The position numbers were made by a program, and so were the translations under genes. This document shows, piece after piece, positions 7,656-15,680 of a stretch of 47,204 nucleotides of DNA. The first letter of the stretch is position 1. Each line of letters starts with the position of its first letter. The notes below the pieces were generated by a model that was not told where the DNA came from, ran no database searches, and worked only from the letters and a program-made list of their open reading frames with translations. The stretch is taken from contig JAEEYU010000057.1 in the NCBI GenBank assembly GCA_016288315.1, forward strand, positions 1 to 47,204, read 5' to 3'. The stretch comes from Clostridiaceae bacterium (GTDB lineage: Bacteria > Bacillota > Clostridia > Oscillospirales > Acutalibacteraceae).

Positions 7656-9245
7656 ATGAAGAACAAAAAGAAACTCATTATCAACATAGCCATAGCAGTC
7701 TTTATGGTGGCATTTGCGGTTATCTGCTGGCGCACGGGCTCAATCAAATCACCCGTCGGCACGCTGTGGTCGCTCTTTCCGCCCGTAGTGGCAATCTGCC
7801 TGGCTCTCATCACAAAGGAAGTTTATTCCTCGCTCTTCGTCGGCATTGTTGCAGGCGGCATTCTTACAGCCGGCTTCTCACCGAGAGTGTCGGTTGACAA
7901 CATCGTCAACGACGGCTTTATCAGCGCCGTCTCCGACCAGGCGGGCGTATTCATCTTCCTCGTCATACTCGGCATAATCGTTGCCCTCATCAACAAAACC
8001 GGCGCTTCCGCCGCTTTCGGTTCGTGGGCTGCAAAACACATCAAATCAAAAGTCGGCGCGGCTCTTGCAACCTTCTTCTTCGGCGTGCTTATTTTCATAG
8101 ACGACTATTTCAACTGCCTTACCGTCGGCGCCGTTATGCGCCCCGTTACGGATAAAACGAAGATGTCCCGCGCAAAGCTTGCTTATATTATCGACGCCAC
8201 AGCCGCTCCCGTCTGTATGATAGCTCCCATTTCATCCTGGGCGGCGGCAGTTTCATCATACGCTCCCGAGGGAGTCAGCGGAATCACTCTTTTCTGCAGA
8301 GCAATTCCCTATAATTTCTACTCTCTTCTCACCTTCGTTTTCATCATCTCTCTTTCCGTGATGAAACTGGATTACGGTCCCATGAGACTTCACGAGAGAA
8401 ATGCTCTCAACGGCGACCTTTTCACAACGGGCGCAACACAGAGCGAAGAGGAGGCACCCGCCACCTCCCGCGGCAGAGTCATTGACCTCGTTGTTCCCAT
8501 CGTCGTTCTTATCGGCGTATGCATTTTCGCCCTTGTTTATAACGGAGGAATCCTTGACGGTGCCGGCTTCATCACCGCTTTTTCGGACACCGATGCAACC
8601 GTAGGTCTTCCCTGGGGCGGTCTCATCACTCTCGTGTTCACAATAATCTACTATGCCTGCCGCAGAGTAGTCAGCTTCAAAGAAGCAATGGAATGCATTC
8701 CCAAGGGCTTCATAGCCATGGTTCCCGCAATCCTTATCCTCACAATGGCTTCAACCCTTAAAAACCTTACCGGCCTTCTTGATTCCAGCGCCTTCGTCAA
8801 ATCGGCTCTCGACTCCGCATCCGGCTTTGACAGATTCCTTCCCGCAATCATCTTCCTTGTTGCCGTTGCAATCAGCTTTGCCTCCGGCACATCATGGGGC
8901 ACCTTCGGTATCCTTATCCCCATCGTTACGGTTATATTCCCCGTCGAAAATATCCTCGGTGTTATCTCAATGTCCGCCTGCCTTGCAGGTTCTGTCTGCG
9001 GCGACCACTGCTCGCCCATTTCAGACACAACGATTATGTCCTCCGCAGGCGCACAGTGCAACCACCTCAACCACGTTGCAACCCAGATGCCTTACGCCCT
9101 GACGGTTGCCGCCGTGTCGTTCGTTACATACATCGTTGCCGGCTTCACACAGAAGATTTATATCGCTCTTCCCGTCGGCGTTGTTGCCACAATCCTCACC
9201 CTCGTTGTAATCAGACTCTTTTCAAATTCCAAAGAAAAGGCATAA
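7656..9245 (+). CDS. NhaC-family Na+/H+ antiporter
   Basis: This 529-residue integral membrane protein has roughly 11-13 hydrophobic segments. Family-like blocks are FFGVLIFIDDYFNCLTVG, with acidic residues inside a helix as in NhaC antiporters, IIDATAAPVCMIAPISSWAA, FASGTSWGTFGILIPI and CGDHCSPISDTTIMSSAGA. It is expected to exchange Na+ for protons, or possibly an organic acid pair as in the malate-lactate branch of the same family. The start follows GAGGGGTG. It lies 46 bases after the acyltransferase gene without a terminator between, so read-through from the 5362 promoter is likely. Confidence 0.88.
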   Translation: MKNKKKLIINIAIAVFMVAFAVICWRTGSIKSPVGTLWSLFPPVVAICLALITKEVYSSLFVGIVAGGILTAGFSPRVSVDNIVNDGFISAVSDQAGVFIFLVILGIIVALINKTGASAAFGSWAAKHIKSKVGAALATFFFGVLIFIDDYFNCLTVGAVMRPVTDKTKMSRAKLAYIIDATAAPVCMIAPISSWAAAVSSYAPEGVSGITLFCRAIPYNFYSLLTFVFIISLSVMKLDYGPMRLHERNALNGDLFTTGATQSEEEAPATSRGRVIDLVVPIVVLIGVCIFALVYNGGILDGAGFITAFSDTDATVGLPWGGLITLVFTIIYYACRRVVSFKEAMECIPKGFIAMVPAILILTMASTLKNLTGLLDSSAFVKSALDSASGFDRFLPAIIFLVAVAISFASGTSWGTFGILIPIVTVIFPVENILGVISMSACLAGSVCGDHCSPISDTTIMSSAGAQCNHLNHVATQMPYALTVAAVSFVTYIVAGFTQKIYIALPVGVVATILTLVVIRLFSNSKEKA

Positions 9246-9255
9246 TTCAGTTTAA

Positions 9256-9300
9256 AAAGGCGGCTTTTCCCTTTACGGGGTTAAGCCGCTTTAAGCATTA
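9256..9300 (+). terminator. Hairpin after the antiporter gene
   Basis: AAGGCGGCTT (about 9257-9266) pairs with AAGCCGCTTT (9283-9292), with further CCC/GGG pairing inside. The following TAAGCATTATTTCTT has only a weak U-tract, so termination may be partial. Confidence 0.55.
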
Positions 9301-9335
9301 TTTCTTAACTGTAACGCAGGATTTCTTCCCCGGGC

Positions 9336-9365
9336 TTGACAAATCACATATAAAAATGCAATAAT
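9336..9365 (+). promoter_or_regulatory. Probable promoter of rsmD
   Basis: TTGACA (9336-9341) is followed after 18 bases by AATAAT (9360-9365), about 30 bases before the rsmD start. The -10 box is imperfect. Confidence 0.55.
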
Positions 9366-9395
9366 AATATGATAATTAATGAGGCGGTGATTTGT

Positions 9396-9941
9396 TTGAG
9401 AGTTATTACGGGCTCCGCCAGAGGCAGGCAGCTTCGCACACTTGAAGGCGATGATGTCCGCCCCACCACAGACAGAGTCAAAGAGGCAATGTTCAGCATT
9501 GTTCAGTTCGAAATTGAAGGGCGCAGGGTCCTCGACCTTTTTGCCGGTTCAGGTCAGCTCGGCATCGAAGCGCTCAGCAGGGGCGCAAAAGAGGCAACCT
9601 TTGTTGACAGAGAAAAACGCGCCGTGGCAGTTGTCAAAGAGAATCTCGCAAAAACAGGGCTCGACGGGCAGTCGGTAATTGTGCAGACGGATGCGTTCTC
9701 GTTTCTGCGTATGACGGGCAGCGAGTTTGACCTCGTCTTTCTTGACCCTCCCTACGGCACGGGAATGCTTCAGAAAGCGCTCGGAATGCTCTCCTCCTGC
9801 GTAGCTTCGGGCGGCACGGTTATATGCGAGCATCCCTACGGTGAAGAAATGCCCGAAGAAGCGGAAGAACTCAAACTCTACCGCACCTACAAATACGGCA
9901 AAACAGCGCTGACCACCTATCGTAAACAGACGGAAGAATGA
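9396..9941 (+). CDS. rsmD: 16S rRNA (guanine(966)-N2)-methyltransferase RsmD
   Basis: The 181-residue protein begins LRVITGSARGRQL, the typical RsmD N-terminus. The SAM motif is VLDLFAGSGQLGIEALSRGA and the catalytic motif IV is FLDPPYG, close to the usual DPPY of N2-guanine/N6-adenine methyltransferases. It methylates G966 of 16S rRNA in the 30S subunit. I choose the TTG at 9396, because GAGGCGGTGA (9381-9390) gives the correct spacing and protein homology starts there; an upstream ATG at 9369 lies within the promoter zone. In many Firmicutes coaD follows rsmD; here a coiled-coil protein gene takes that place. Confidence 0.95.
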   Translation: MRVITGSARGRQLRTLEGDDVRPTTDRVKEAMFSIVQFEIEGRRVLDLFAGSGQLGIEALSRGAKEATFVDREKRAVAVVKENLAKTGLDGQSVIVQTDAFSFLRMTGSEFDLVFLDPPYGTGMLQKALGMLSSCVASGGTVICEHPYGEEMPEEAEELKLYRTYKYGKTALTTYRKQTEE

Positions 9942-9987
9942 TATGCGGCAGGTCCGCTTTTGATTTTTTAACTGAAAGGAACAGAAA

Positions 9988-10761
9988 ATGGATAACGTTC
10001 AGAATATTGAAAAAAGTCTCGACCAGATTGAAGACGTTCTCGAATCAGGCAGCAGATTTGCTCTTACAAACAAAACGGTTATTGATGCCGAACCCATCAA
10101 AACCGCTATTGAAGACATCCGCCTCAACCTCCCCGCAGAGATAGCGCAGGCGAGAGCAGTCGTTGCGGACCGCAACTCCATCATCGTCAAAGCGAGAGAT
10201 GAAGCGGTCAACACCACAACCGCCGCTCATGATAAAGCCCGCTCAATGCTTTCATCTGCCGAAGCAAAGGTTAAAGAGATGGTTTCAAAAACCGAAGAAT
10301 TCGCAAACAAACGCGTTTCCGACGCACAGGCGCAGGCGCAGTCAATCATCGACTCCGCAACAGAGGATGCCAAAATCATCCGTGCAAACGCCCAGCTTGA
10401 GGCAGACGCCCTTGTTGAAAACAGCGAGGTCGTGCGCGCATCACGCGCTTCATCACAGAAGATTCTCGCCGACGCCGAGGCACAGGCAAGCGCCATAGTC
10501 GAAAAAGCAAAGAATCAGGCGGACACCCTCCTTGCCGCAGCCGAACAGCAGGCGTCAAGAACAATTGACGAGGCAAGGCAGCGTTCCGATGAATCCATCG
10601 ACAAGGCAAACAAGTGGTCTGCGGAAATCCGTATTGCAGCAGGCGATTTCATTGAAGAGATTATGAAAACAGCCGACGAGTCAATCACGCAGAGTCTCAA
10701 CGCAGTCCGCGCCGCCCGCGACAGCATCAAGAACGTAACGGGCAGAACTGAAGACAATTAA
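9988..10761 (+). CDS. Ala/Glu-rich coiled-coil protein (often labelled V-ATPase subunit H-like)
   Basis: This 257-residue soluble protein is almost entirely helical. From about residue 45 to 225 it repeats Ala-rich heptads such as AQAQAQSIIDSATEDAKII, AQASAIVEKAKNQADTLL and AAEQQASRTIDEARQRSDES, as in DivIVA/GpsB-like, ATPase b/E/H-like and other rod proteins. The first 40 residues (VQNIEKSLDQIEDVLESGSR) form a separate amphipathic segment. No transmembrane segment or catalytic motif is seen. Similar proteins follow rsmD/coaD in other Clostridia, and a scaffold role in cell envelope or division is plausible but unproven. The ATG follows GAAAGGAA, 46 bases after rsmD, and a terminator ends the unit. 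Confidence 0.75.
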   Translation: MDNVQNIEKSLDQIEDVLESGSRFALTNKTVIDAEPIKTAIEDIRLNLPAEIAQARAVVADRNSIIVKARDEAVNTTTAAHDKARSMLSSAEAKVKEMVSKTEEFANKRVSDAQAQAQSIIDSATEDAKIIRANAQLEADALVENSEVVRASRASSQKILADAEAQASAIVEKAKNQADTLLAAAEQQASRTIDEARQRSDESIDKANKWSAEIRIAAGDFIEEIMKTADESITQSLNAVRAARDSIKNVTGRTEDN

Positions 10762-10780
10762 ATAATACAAAGAATAATCA

Positions 10781-10814
10781 AAGTCCGGGTCAGTGCAATC
10801 CGGACTTTTTTGTT
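10781..10814 (+). terminator. Rho-independent terminator after the coiled-coil gene
   Basis: AAGTCCGG (10781-10788) pairs with CCGGACTT (10800-10807), followed by TTTTTGTTATATTT. Confidence 0.9.
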
Positions 10815-10822
10815 ATATTTGT

Positions 10823-10851
10823 TTGACTTGACCGCTCTTGTATGATAAGAT
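10823..10851 (+). promoter_or_regulatory. Promoter of the PAP2 gene
   Basis: TTGACT (10823-10828), a 17-base spacer and TAAGAT (10846-10851) lie about 37 bases before the start codon. Confidence 0.65.
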
Positions 10852-10888
10852 ATTTTTACTGATTATCCGATTTTAAAGGAGATTGATT

Positions 10889-12052
10889 ATGAAAGATTCT
10901 TTAAAACAGAAATGCTTCGCTTTAATGCTTGCAACGGTTCTTGTCTCAGTGCTTTTTATGGGCGCCGTTCCCGCATCGGCAGATGTAATTGCCCCCGTTG
11001 CAACGGCTCCTGCGCTTACCGGCGAGGAAGAGCCGACAACTGTTTTTGATGAAGACACCGTCCCCGAAACAGAGCCGGAAACCGAACCCGAAAGCACGTC
11101 GGAATTTGTCGCCGGCTATGATACAGAAGAGTTCGACTCCCTTCCCGAAGATGACGCTGTTCTCTATCAGACCTACAGCGAAACACCTGTTGAGAAGGAG
11201 CAGACTGTCGGCGATAAGCTGGATTCAAAATTCTATGATTTTGATGTAGCCGTTTATAAATTCTTCGGTAAAATCCAGAATAAAGCCACTCTTTTTATTG
11301 CTAAAATATTCACATCAATAGGCGACGAGAATTTTGTTATCCCCGTTGCCGTGCTTTGTGTTCTTCTCTGCTTTGACAAAAGAGCGAGAAAATACGGTTT
11401 TGCAATTCTTTTTGCAATAGCTGCAGGCACAATTATAGTCAACCTCGTTCTCAAACCCGAAATACTCCGTATCAGACCCTATAACACTCTTCAGAACACA
11501 CCGATTTGGCCGCAATACAGCAAATGGTATGCAGCAGCCGGCTCCCTTTCCGAAAGCGATTATTCATTCCCTTCGGGGCACTCTAATTCCGCTTTTGAAA
11601 TGGCAACCGCTCTCTTCCTCTGCCTTATGGCAAACAAGAAAAAGAAAATCGCCTGGATATTCCCCGTTCTCGCTCTCGGCACCGCCTGCTCGAGAATTAT
11701 GGTAATGGTTCATTACCCCACCGACGTTATCGCCGGCTCGCTCGCAGGCATTCTTGCAGGTGTTATCGGTTATCTGCTTGCTCTTGCCGCCTGCAAAATT
11801 TGCGAAAAAATCAAATTCATCGACAAAATCAGCATCCTTAAAATGCCGCTTGCGCTAGTTATTGCGTTAACTGTCGTCTTCCTCGGCATATCGGTCGGCA
11901 AGCTTATGACCGAAAGCAATGAAGAAAAGTGCGCATACAATGTTGAGTATGACTGCAACAACAAGGCGAGAATTGATGACGAGAAATATCCCGCAATCGA
12001 CGGTGAAAACTACTGCAAGATTCACTGGAAACAGCTCAGCGGCGAAGAATAA
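10889..12052 (+). CDS. PAP2-family membrane phosphatase with acidic linker and zinc-knuckle-like tail
   Basis: This 387-residue protein starts with a signal peptide (FALMLATVLVSVLFMGAVPASA). A Glu/Thr/Pro-rich exported linker of about 60 residues follows (VPETEPETEPESTSEF). Next is a PAP2 domain with all three signature motifs: KPEILRIRPY, FPSGHSNSAF and SRIMVMVHYPTDVIAG. Such enzymes remove phosphate from lipid phosphates or undecaprenyl pyrophosphate at the membrane outer face. After the last helix a tail carries C-x7-C...C-x2-H (KCAYNVEYDCNNKA, YCKIHW), a pattern of small zinc-binding modules. I use ATG 10889 because AAAGGAG lies 6 bases upstream; a TTG two codons earlier also reads in frame. 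It has its own promoter and a hairpin after it. Confidence 0.85.
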   Translation: MKDSLKQKCFALMLATVLVSVLFMGAVPASADVIAPVATAPALTGEEEPTTVFDEDTVPETEPETEPESTSEFVAGYDTEEFDSLPEDDAVLYQTYSETPVEKEQTVGDKLDSKFYDFDVAVYKFFGKIQNKATLFIAKIFTSIGDENFVIPVAVLCVLLCFDKRARKYGFAILFAIAAGTIIVNLVLKPEILRIRPYNTLQNTPIWPQYSKWYAAAGSLSESDYSFPSGHSNSAFEMATALFLCLMANKKKKIAWIFPVLALGTACSRIMVMVHYPTDVIAGSLAGILAGVIGYLLALAACKICEKIKFIDKISILKMPLALVIALTVVFLGISVGKLMTESNEEKCAYNVEYDCNNKARIDDEKYPAIDGENYCKIHWKQLSGEE

Positions 12053-12072
12053 TCAATACAGCATATTTCTGA

Positions 12073-12100
12073 GGAAGCATCTTCCGGGGTGCTTCCTTTT
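12073..12100 (+). terminator. Terminator between the PAP2 and alpha-galactosidase genes
   Basis: GGAAGCA (12073-12079) pairs with TGCTTCC (12090-12096), followed by TTTTG. No separate promoter is visible in the 20 bases before the next gene's ribosome binding site, so some read-through is likely. Confidence 0.65.
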
Positions 12101-12121
12101 GCACATTGAAAGGTGATTACT

Positions 12122-14200
12122 ATGAGAATATTCGCTTTGCTTCAATCACTTCTTTTTATTGTCTCCTCTTTTTCCGTTGTGGATTCAAATTTCAAAATGT
12201 GGGTTGACCGCGCAGCCATTGACGTCACCTCCGGAAAAGAGCTTGAATTCAATCCGATTAAAGCATCGGAACTCAAAGTCAGCAGTTCCGAAAAACAGCG
12301 CTGCCGCGAATGGTATGAAAAAAACGTGCTTTTCACGGGCGGTGAAGGCGAGCCGGCTTATGATTTCAGAGTTGACGGCAAATCCTTAAAAAAGAATATC
12401 AAAGACTGGAGCTTTGAAAAAGGCGAAAGTCAGCCCTCGCAAGGCGGAGGCACAGCGACTGCGGTCTTTTTAAAACACAAAAAAAGCGGTCTGACTGCGG
12501 AAGTGCAGGGGGTAATCTATGAAAACAGAGCCACCTGCGAATGGACCGTTCATATTCAGAACACCGCAAACGAAAACTCTCCCGTTATAAAAGATTTTTA
12601 CGCCGCAGACTGCAGCGTCAGAACGGGATTATCCGACCTCTATGTCAGCAGGGGTTCAGACCCTGCGCCGGATGATTTTCAGATGAGCCGCACCTTTGTC
12701 AACTTTATTCCGATGCGTTTTACTGCAAACGGCGGCAGAACGGAGTCCTTCCTGCCCTATTTCAATATCAGCGGCAAAACAAACGGAGCGGTCCTCGCCC
12801 TCGGCTGGACAGGGCAGTGGCATACCTCCCTTGCGCAGAAAATCGGCTCTGTGGCAATTAAGGCAAAGCAGGAGAAATTCAATGCTTATCTTCTCCCCGG
12901 CGAAGAAGTCCGATCACCTCTTGTCTCCCTTACTTTTTATGACGGCGGCAATCCCCTCAAGGGCTTTAACACCTTCCGCGACTGGCAGAAGGATGTAACC
13001 GTTATTCAGGGCAAAAACGCCAATCTCACCGGCTTTGTCATTGCCAATGAGTTTTCAACCCTCACCTGCGACCAGCTGATTGAAAGGGTTAATTCAATAG
13101 ATGAAAGCGTTATGAACGGCATCGATTATTTCTGGATGGATGCCGGCTGGTATAAATACAATGAGAGCTGGTATGACGGGGTGGGCAACTGGATTGCCGA
13201 TGAAAACCGCTTCCCCGAAACAATAAAACCCCTCTCCGATGCAATGGCGGCAAAGGGCAAAAAATTCCTGCTCTGGTATGAGCCGGAAAGAGTGCGCGAA
13301 AACACCGTGCTTTACAACAAAGGCATTGAAAACAAGGGCTGGACGGTTCAGATAGATGACAACATTATGTGGAATCTTGCAAGCGACGGCGCCTGCGACT
13401 ATCTGTGCGAATACATCCTCAATTCAATGAAAACAAACGGCGTTTCAATGTATCGCCAGGATTTCAACTTCACTCCGCTTGCCTACTGGGAAAAGTCAGA
13501 TAAGGATTATTTCGGCGGCAGAACAGGCATAACCGAAAACCACTATGTAACAAATCTTTACAGGTATCTTGACTTCCTGCTCGACGGCATTGACGGTCTT
13601 GTGATTGACAACTGCGCCTCCGGCGGCAAAAGACTCGACATCGAAATGCTCAGAAGAAGCGTTCCTCTCTGGCGCAGTGACTACAACTGCGGCGACGCCG
13701 ACGGAAATATAAAAGAGGATGTTCTTGAAGCTACCCAGTCTATGACCTACGGGCTGTCCTTTTGGATTCCATACAGCGGCACAAACCGTTATTTCCACTC
13801 AGAATACGCCTCACGCACCGCAATTCTCACTCACCAGTCACTCTATGAACCTCCCGTGGAGGAACTTACAAAATACTCTGAAGTCAGCAGATATATGCAG
13901 GGCAGGTATTTCCCGCTTAAAGACGGCAAAACCGATTTGTCAGAATTTCTCGCAATGCAGTTTGACATCGGCGACGGCAGCGAAGGGGCGGCGGTTGTTT
14001 ATAAGCGTGAAAATGTTAAACAAAACGAATACAACCTCGTTCTCAACGGGCTTGACCCCGATGCTCAATACACTGTTTATTCAATTGATTCCCCCGATGA
14101 AACCGCCTCGCTTGACGGCAGAACTCTTATGAAGGGCGGAATAAAAATCTCTGCGGAAAACACTCCGGGAGCATATATAATTTTTTACAAAATGCAATAA
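12122..14200 (+). CDS. GH36-type alpha-galactosidase, probably exported
   Basis: This 692-residue protein begins with a hydrophobic segment, FALLQSLLFIVSSFSVV, probably a signal peptide. An N-terminal beta domain is followed by a (beta/alpha)8 barrel with GH36 motifs. These are IDYFWMDAGWYKY, LLWYEPERV, SMYRQDFNF (the Asp is the expected nucleophile), LVIDNCASGGKRLDIEM and PLWRSDYNCGD (the Asp of SDY is the expected acid/base). A beta-sandwich C-terminal domain closes it. The family hydrolyses terminal alpha-galactosides such as melibiose, raffinose or galactomannan side chains. I use ATG 12122, with AAAGG eight bases upstream, rather than a GTG at 12113. No sugar transporter is adjacent. Specificity within clan GH-D is not proven. 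Confidence 0.88.
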   Translation: MRIFALLQSLLFIVSSFSVVDSNFKMWVDRAAIDVTSGKELEFNPIKASELKVSSSEKQRCREWYEKNVLFTGGEGEPAYDFRVDGKSLKKNIKDWSFEKGESQPSQGGGTATAVFLKHKKSGLTAEVQGVIYENRATCEWTVHIQNTANENSPVIKDFYAADCSVRTGLSDLYVSRGSDPAPDDFQMSRTFVNFIPMRFTANGGRTESFLPYFNISGKTNGAVLALGWTGQWHTSLAQKIGSVAIKAKQEKFNAYLLPGEEVRSPLVSLTFYDGGNPLKGFNTFRDWQKDVTVIQGKNANLTGFVIANEFSTLTCDQLIERVNSIDESVMNGIDYFWMDAGWYKYNESWYDGVGNWIADENRFPETIKPLSDAMAAKGKKFLLWYEPERVRENTVLYNKGIENKGWTVQIDDNIMWNLASDGACDYLCEYILNSMKTNGVSMYRQDFNFTPLAYWEKSDKDYFGGRTGITENHYVTNLYRYLDFLLDGIDGLVIDNCASGGKRLDIEMLRRSVPLWRSDYNCGDADGNIKEDVLEATQSMTYGLSFWIPYSGTNRYFHSEYASRTAILTHQSLYEPPVEELTKYSEVSRYMQGRYFPLKDGKTDLSEFLAMQFDIGDGSEGAAVVYKRENVKQNEYNLVLNGLDPDAQYTVYSIDSPDETASLDGRTLMKGGIKISAENTPGAYIIFYKMQ

Positions 14201-14204
14201 CACA

Positions 14205-14230
14205 GGGCGGTCACGGACCGCCCTTTTTTT
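14205..14230 (+). terminator. Strong terminator of the alpha-galactosidase gene
   Basis: The 8-bp perfect stem GGGCGGTC/GACCGCCC (14205-14212, 14216-14223) is followed by seven T residues. Confidence 0.93.
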
Positions 14231-14249
14231 ATCGGGAAACGTCAGATTT

Positions 14250-14315
14250 TAACATTGAAAATGTTATTAAAATATTAAAAAAAAGTCTTTAAATATTTTA
14301 TTTATATGTTATAAT
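14250..14315 (+). promoter_or_regulatory. Promoter region of the hydrogenase operon with an inverted repeat
   Basis: A consensus -10 box TATAAT lies at 14310-14315, with only a weak -35 (CTTTAA, 14287-14292). Upstream, TAACATT-GAA-AATGTTA (14250-14266) is a perfect 7-bp inverted repeat. A weak -35 plus an upstream dyad suits an activator or a redox-responsive regulator. It is not a clean match to the Rex consensus as I know it. Confidence 0.5.
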
Positions 14316-14390
14316 AAGTAGAACGCACTTTGTGCCGTCTCAAATCAGTTTTGAATTCTTATGAATATATGTTTCAGGAGGAAAGTTTCA

Positions 14391-14885
14391 ATGCTTAAAA
14401 AAATCAGCAATATTCCTTTCTCGGGCACTCCCGAACAGGAAGCGAAACTCAAAAAAATCATCGATGAGAGCAAGCACGACAAGCACCTTCTTATGACCGT
14501 TATGCAGGAGGCGCAGGACATTTACGGTTACCTTCCCTTCGAGGTTCAGGTTATGATAGCCGAGGGTATGGATATCCCGCTTGAGAAAGTTTACGGTGTT
14601 TCCACCTTCTACGCTCAGTTTGCTCTTTCACCCAAGGGTAAATACAATGTTTCGGTCTGCCTCGGCACCGCATGCTATGTCAAGGGCTCCCAGGCTCTCC
14701 TTGACAAAATCTGCGAAGTCCTCGAAATCGGCAACGGCGAATGCACACCCGACGGTAAATTCTCAGTTGAAGAATGCCGCTGCGTAGGCGCCTGCGGTCT
14801 TGCTCCCGTATTTATGGTCAACGACGATGTTTACGGCAGACTTACAGCCGACGATGTCGAGGGCATCCTCGCAAAATACGAATAA
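14391..14885 (+). CDS. hydC: Hydrogenase subunit HydC / NuoE-like [2Fe-2S] protein
   Basis: This 164-residue protein is the NuoE (24-kDa) family subunit found in trimeric NAD-linked hydrogenases. An N-terminal helical region (MTVMQEAQDIYGYLPFEVQ) leads into a thioredoxin-like fold that binds one [2Fe-2S] cluster through C90-x4-C95 (CLGTAC) and C131-x3-C135 (CRCVGACG). It should pass electrons between the NADH/FMN subunit and the hydrogenase catalytic subunit in the cytoplasm. The start at ATG 14391 has CAGGAGGAAAG upstream; the frame extends 10 codons further without support. It leads the ten-gene operon, separated from its catalytic partners HydB and HydA by the regulatory block. Confidence 0.92.
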   Translation: MLKKISNIPFSGTPEQEAKLKKIIDESKHDKHLLMTVMQEAQDIYGYLPFEVQVMIAEGMDIPLEKVYGVSTFYAQFALSPKGKYNVSVCLGTACYVKGSQALLDKICEVLEIGNGECTPDGKFSVEECRCVGACGLAPVFMVNDDVYGRLTADDVEGILAKYE

Positions 14886-14908
14886 TCAACGGCAACCGGA
14901 GAACAGTT

Positions 14909-15256
14909 ATGAAAATTGAAATAATCCGCGACCTGCTCAATGCGGATGTTCTTTGCGGCGAAGACCGTCTTTCAAATGATGTTCTTTCCGCCTGCGGCAG
15001 CGATATGATGAGTGATGTTCTCGCATATGTCAAGAATCAGGCGGTGCTCCTCACCGGACTTGTCAATTCACAGGTCATCAGAACCGCAGCAATGATGGAT
15101 ATGCAGTGCGTGGTTTTTGTCAGGAGCAAAATGCCGTCTGAAGAAATGCTTTGCCTCGCAAAGGAGTGCGGCATAACCGTTATGACATCACCCATGCGTA
15201 TGTATGAAGCCTGCGGCAAGCTTTACTCCGAAGGATTGGGCACCGGTATAGAATAA
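14909..15256 (+). CDS. DRTGG-domain protein 1
   Basis: This 115-residue protein consists of one DRTGG-like alpha/beta module: MKIEIIRDLLNADVLCGEDR, then AYVKNQAVLLTGLVNSQVIR, then a strand-helix ending in VMTSPMRMYEACGKL. DRTGG domains occur next to CBS domains and in phosphotransacetylase-like proteins and are thought to bind ligands or nucleotides; no enzyme activity is known to me. A second copy is encoded at 16963, on the other side of the sensory hydrogenase gene. The ATG at 14909 lies after CCGGAGAACAG. Its stop codon overlaps the ATG of the next gene by one base (TAATG), so translation is coupled. The family call is by recalled resemblance to hydrogenase-linked DRTGG proteins. Confidence 0.75.
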   Translation: MKIEIIRDLLNADVLCGEDRLSNDVLSACGSDMMSDVLAYVKNQAVLLTGLVNSQVIRTAAMMDMQCVVFVRSKMPSEEMLCLAKECGITVMTSPMRMYEACGKLYSEGLGTGIE

Positions 15257-15678
15257 TGGGCGAACCACTCGTTTTTACTTACAATGTTGACGGCGGCGAT
15301 TTCACCTCGGCAGGTCAGGCTTCTGTCATGGTGAAAAAGAACCTGAACCAGATAGGTTTCTCGCCCGAGGTTATCCGCAGGGTTTCTATAGCGATGTATG
15401 AGGGCGAAATCAATATGGTTATTCACGCAGACGGCGGCGTGGCAACCGTCAAGGTGGATGACAACTGTATTGAGATTGTTCTTGCCGATAAAGGTCCCGG
15501 TATTGCCGATGTTGAAAAAGCAATGCAGGAAGGCTTTTCAACAGCGCCCGATGAAGTGCGCGGTCTCGGCTTCGGTGCAGGTATGGGCCTGCCGAATATG
15601 AAGAGATATACCGATGAAATGAGCATCGACTCCACCGTCGGTGTCGGCACAACCATCACAATGAAAGTCAATTATTAA
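15256..15678 (+). CDS. RsbW/anti-sigma-type GHKL ATPase
   Basis: This 140-residue protein is a stand-alone GHKL ATP-binding domain like those of RsbW/RsbT/SpoIIAB. The N-box is EGEINMVIHA (Asn/His), the G1 box is LADKGPGI, and the G2 region is GLGFGAGMGLPNMKRY. There is no phosphorylatable His or sensor domain. Such proteins act as serine kinases or anti-sigma factors and bind partner proteins. In this operon it lies directly before the sensory hydrogenase gene (2 bases apart), so it is a candidate output partner. No sigma factor or STAS antagonist is encoded nearby, so the target is unknown. Confidence 0.85.
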   Translation: MGEPLVFTYNVDGGDFTSAGQASVMVKKNLNQIGFSPEVIRRVSIAMYEGEINMVIHADGGVATVKVDDNCIEIVLADKGPGIADVEKAMQEGFSTAPDEVRGLGFGAGMGLPNMKRYTDEMSIDSTVGVGTTITMKVNY

Positions 15679-15680
15679 CT

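Noticed and set aside
14250-14266. Rex binding site at the hydrogenase promoter
   Set aside because: The dyad TAACATT/AATGTTA shares only part of the TTGTTAA...TTAACAA pattern, so naming Rex would be a guess; it is reported only as an unidentified dyad.
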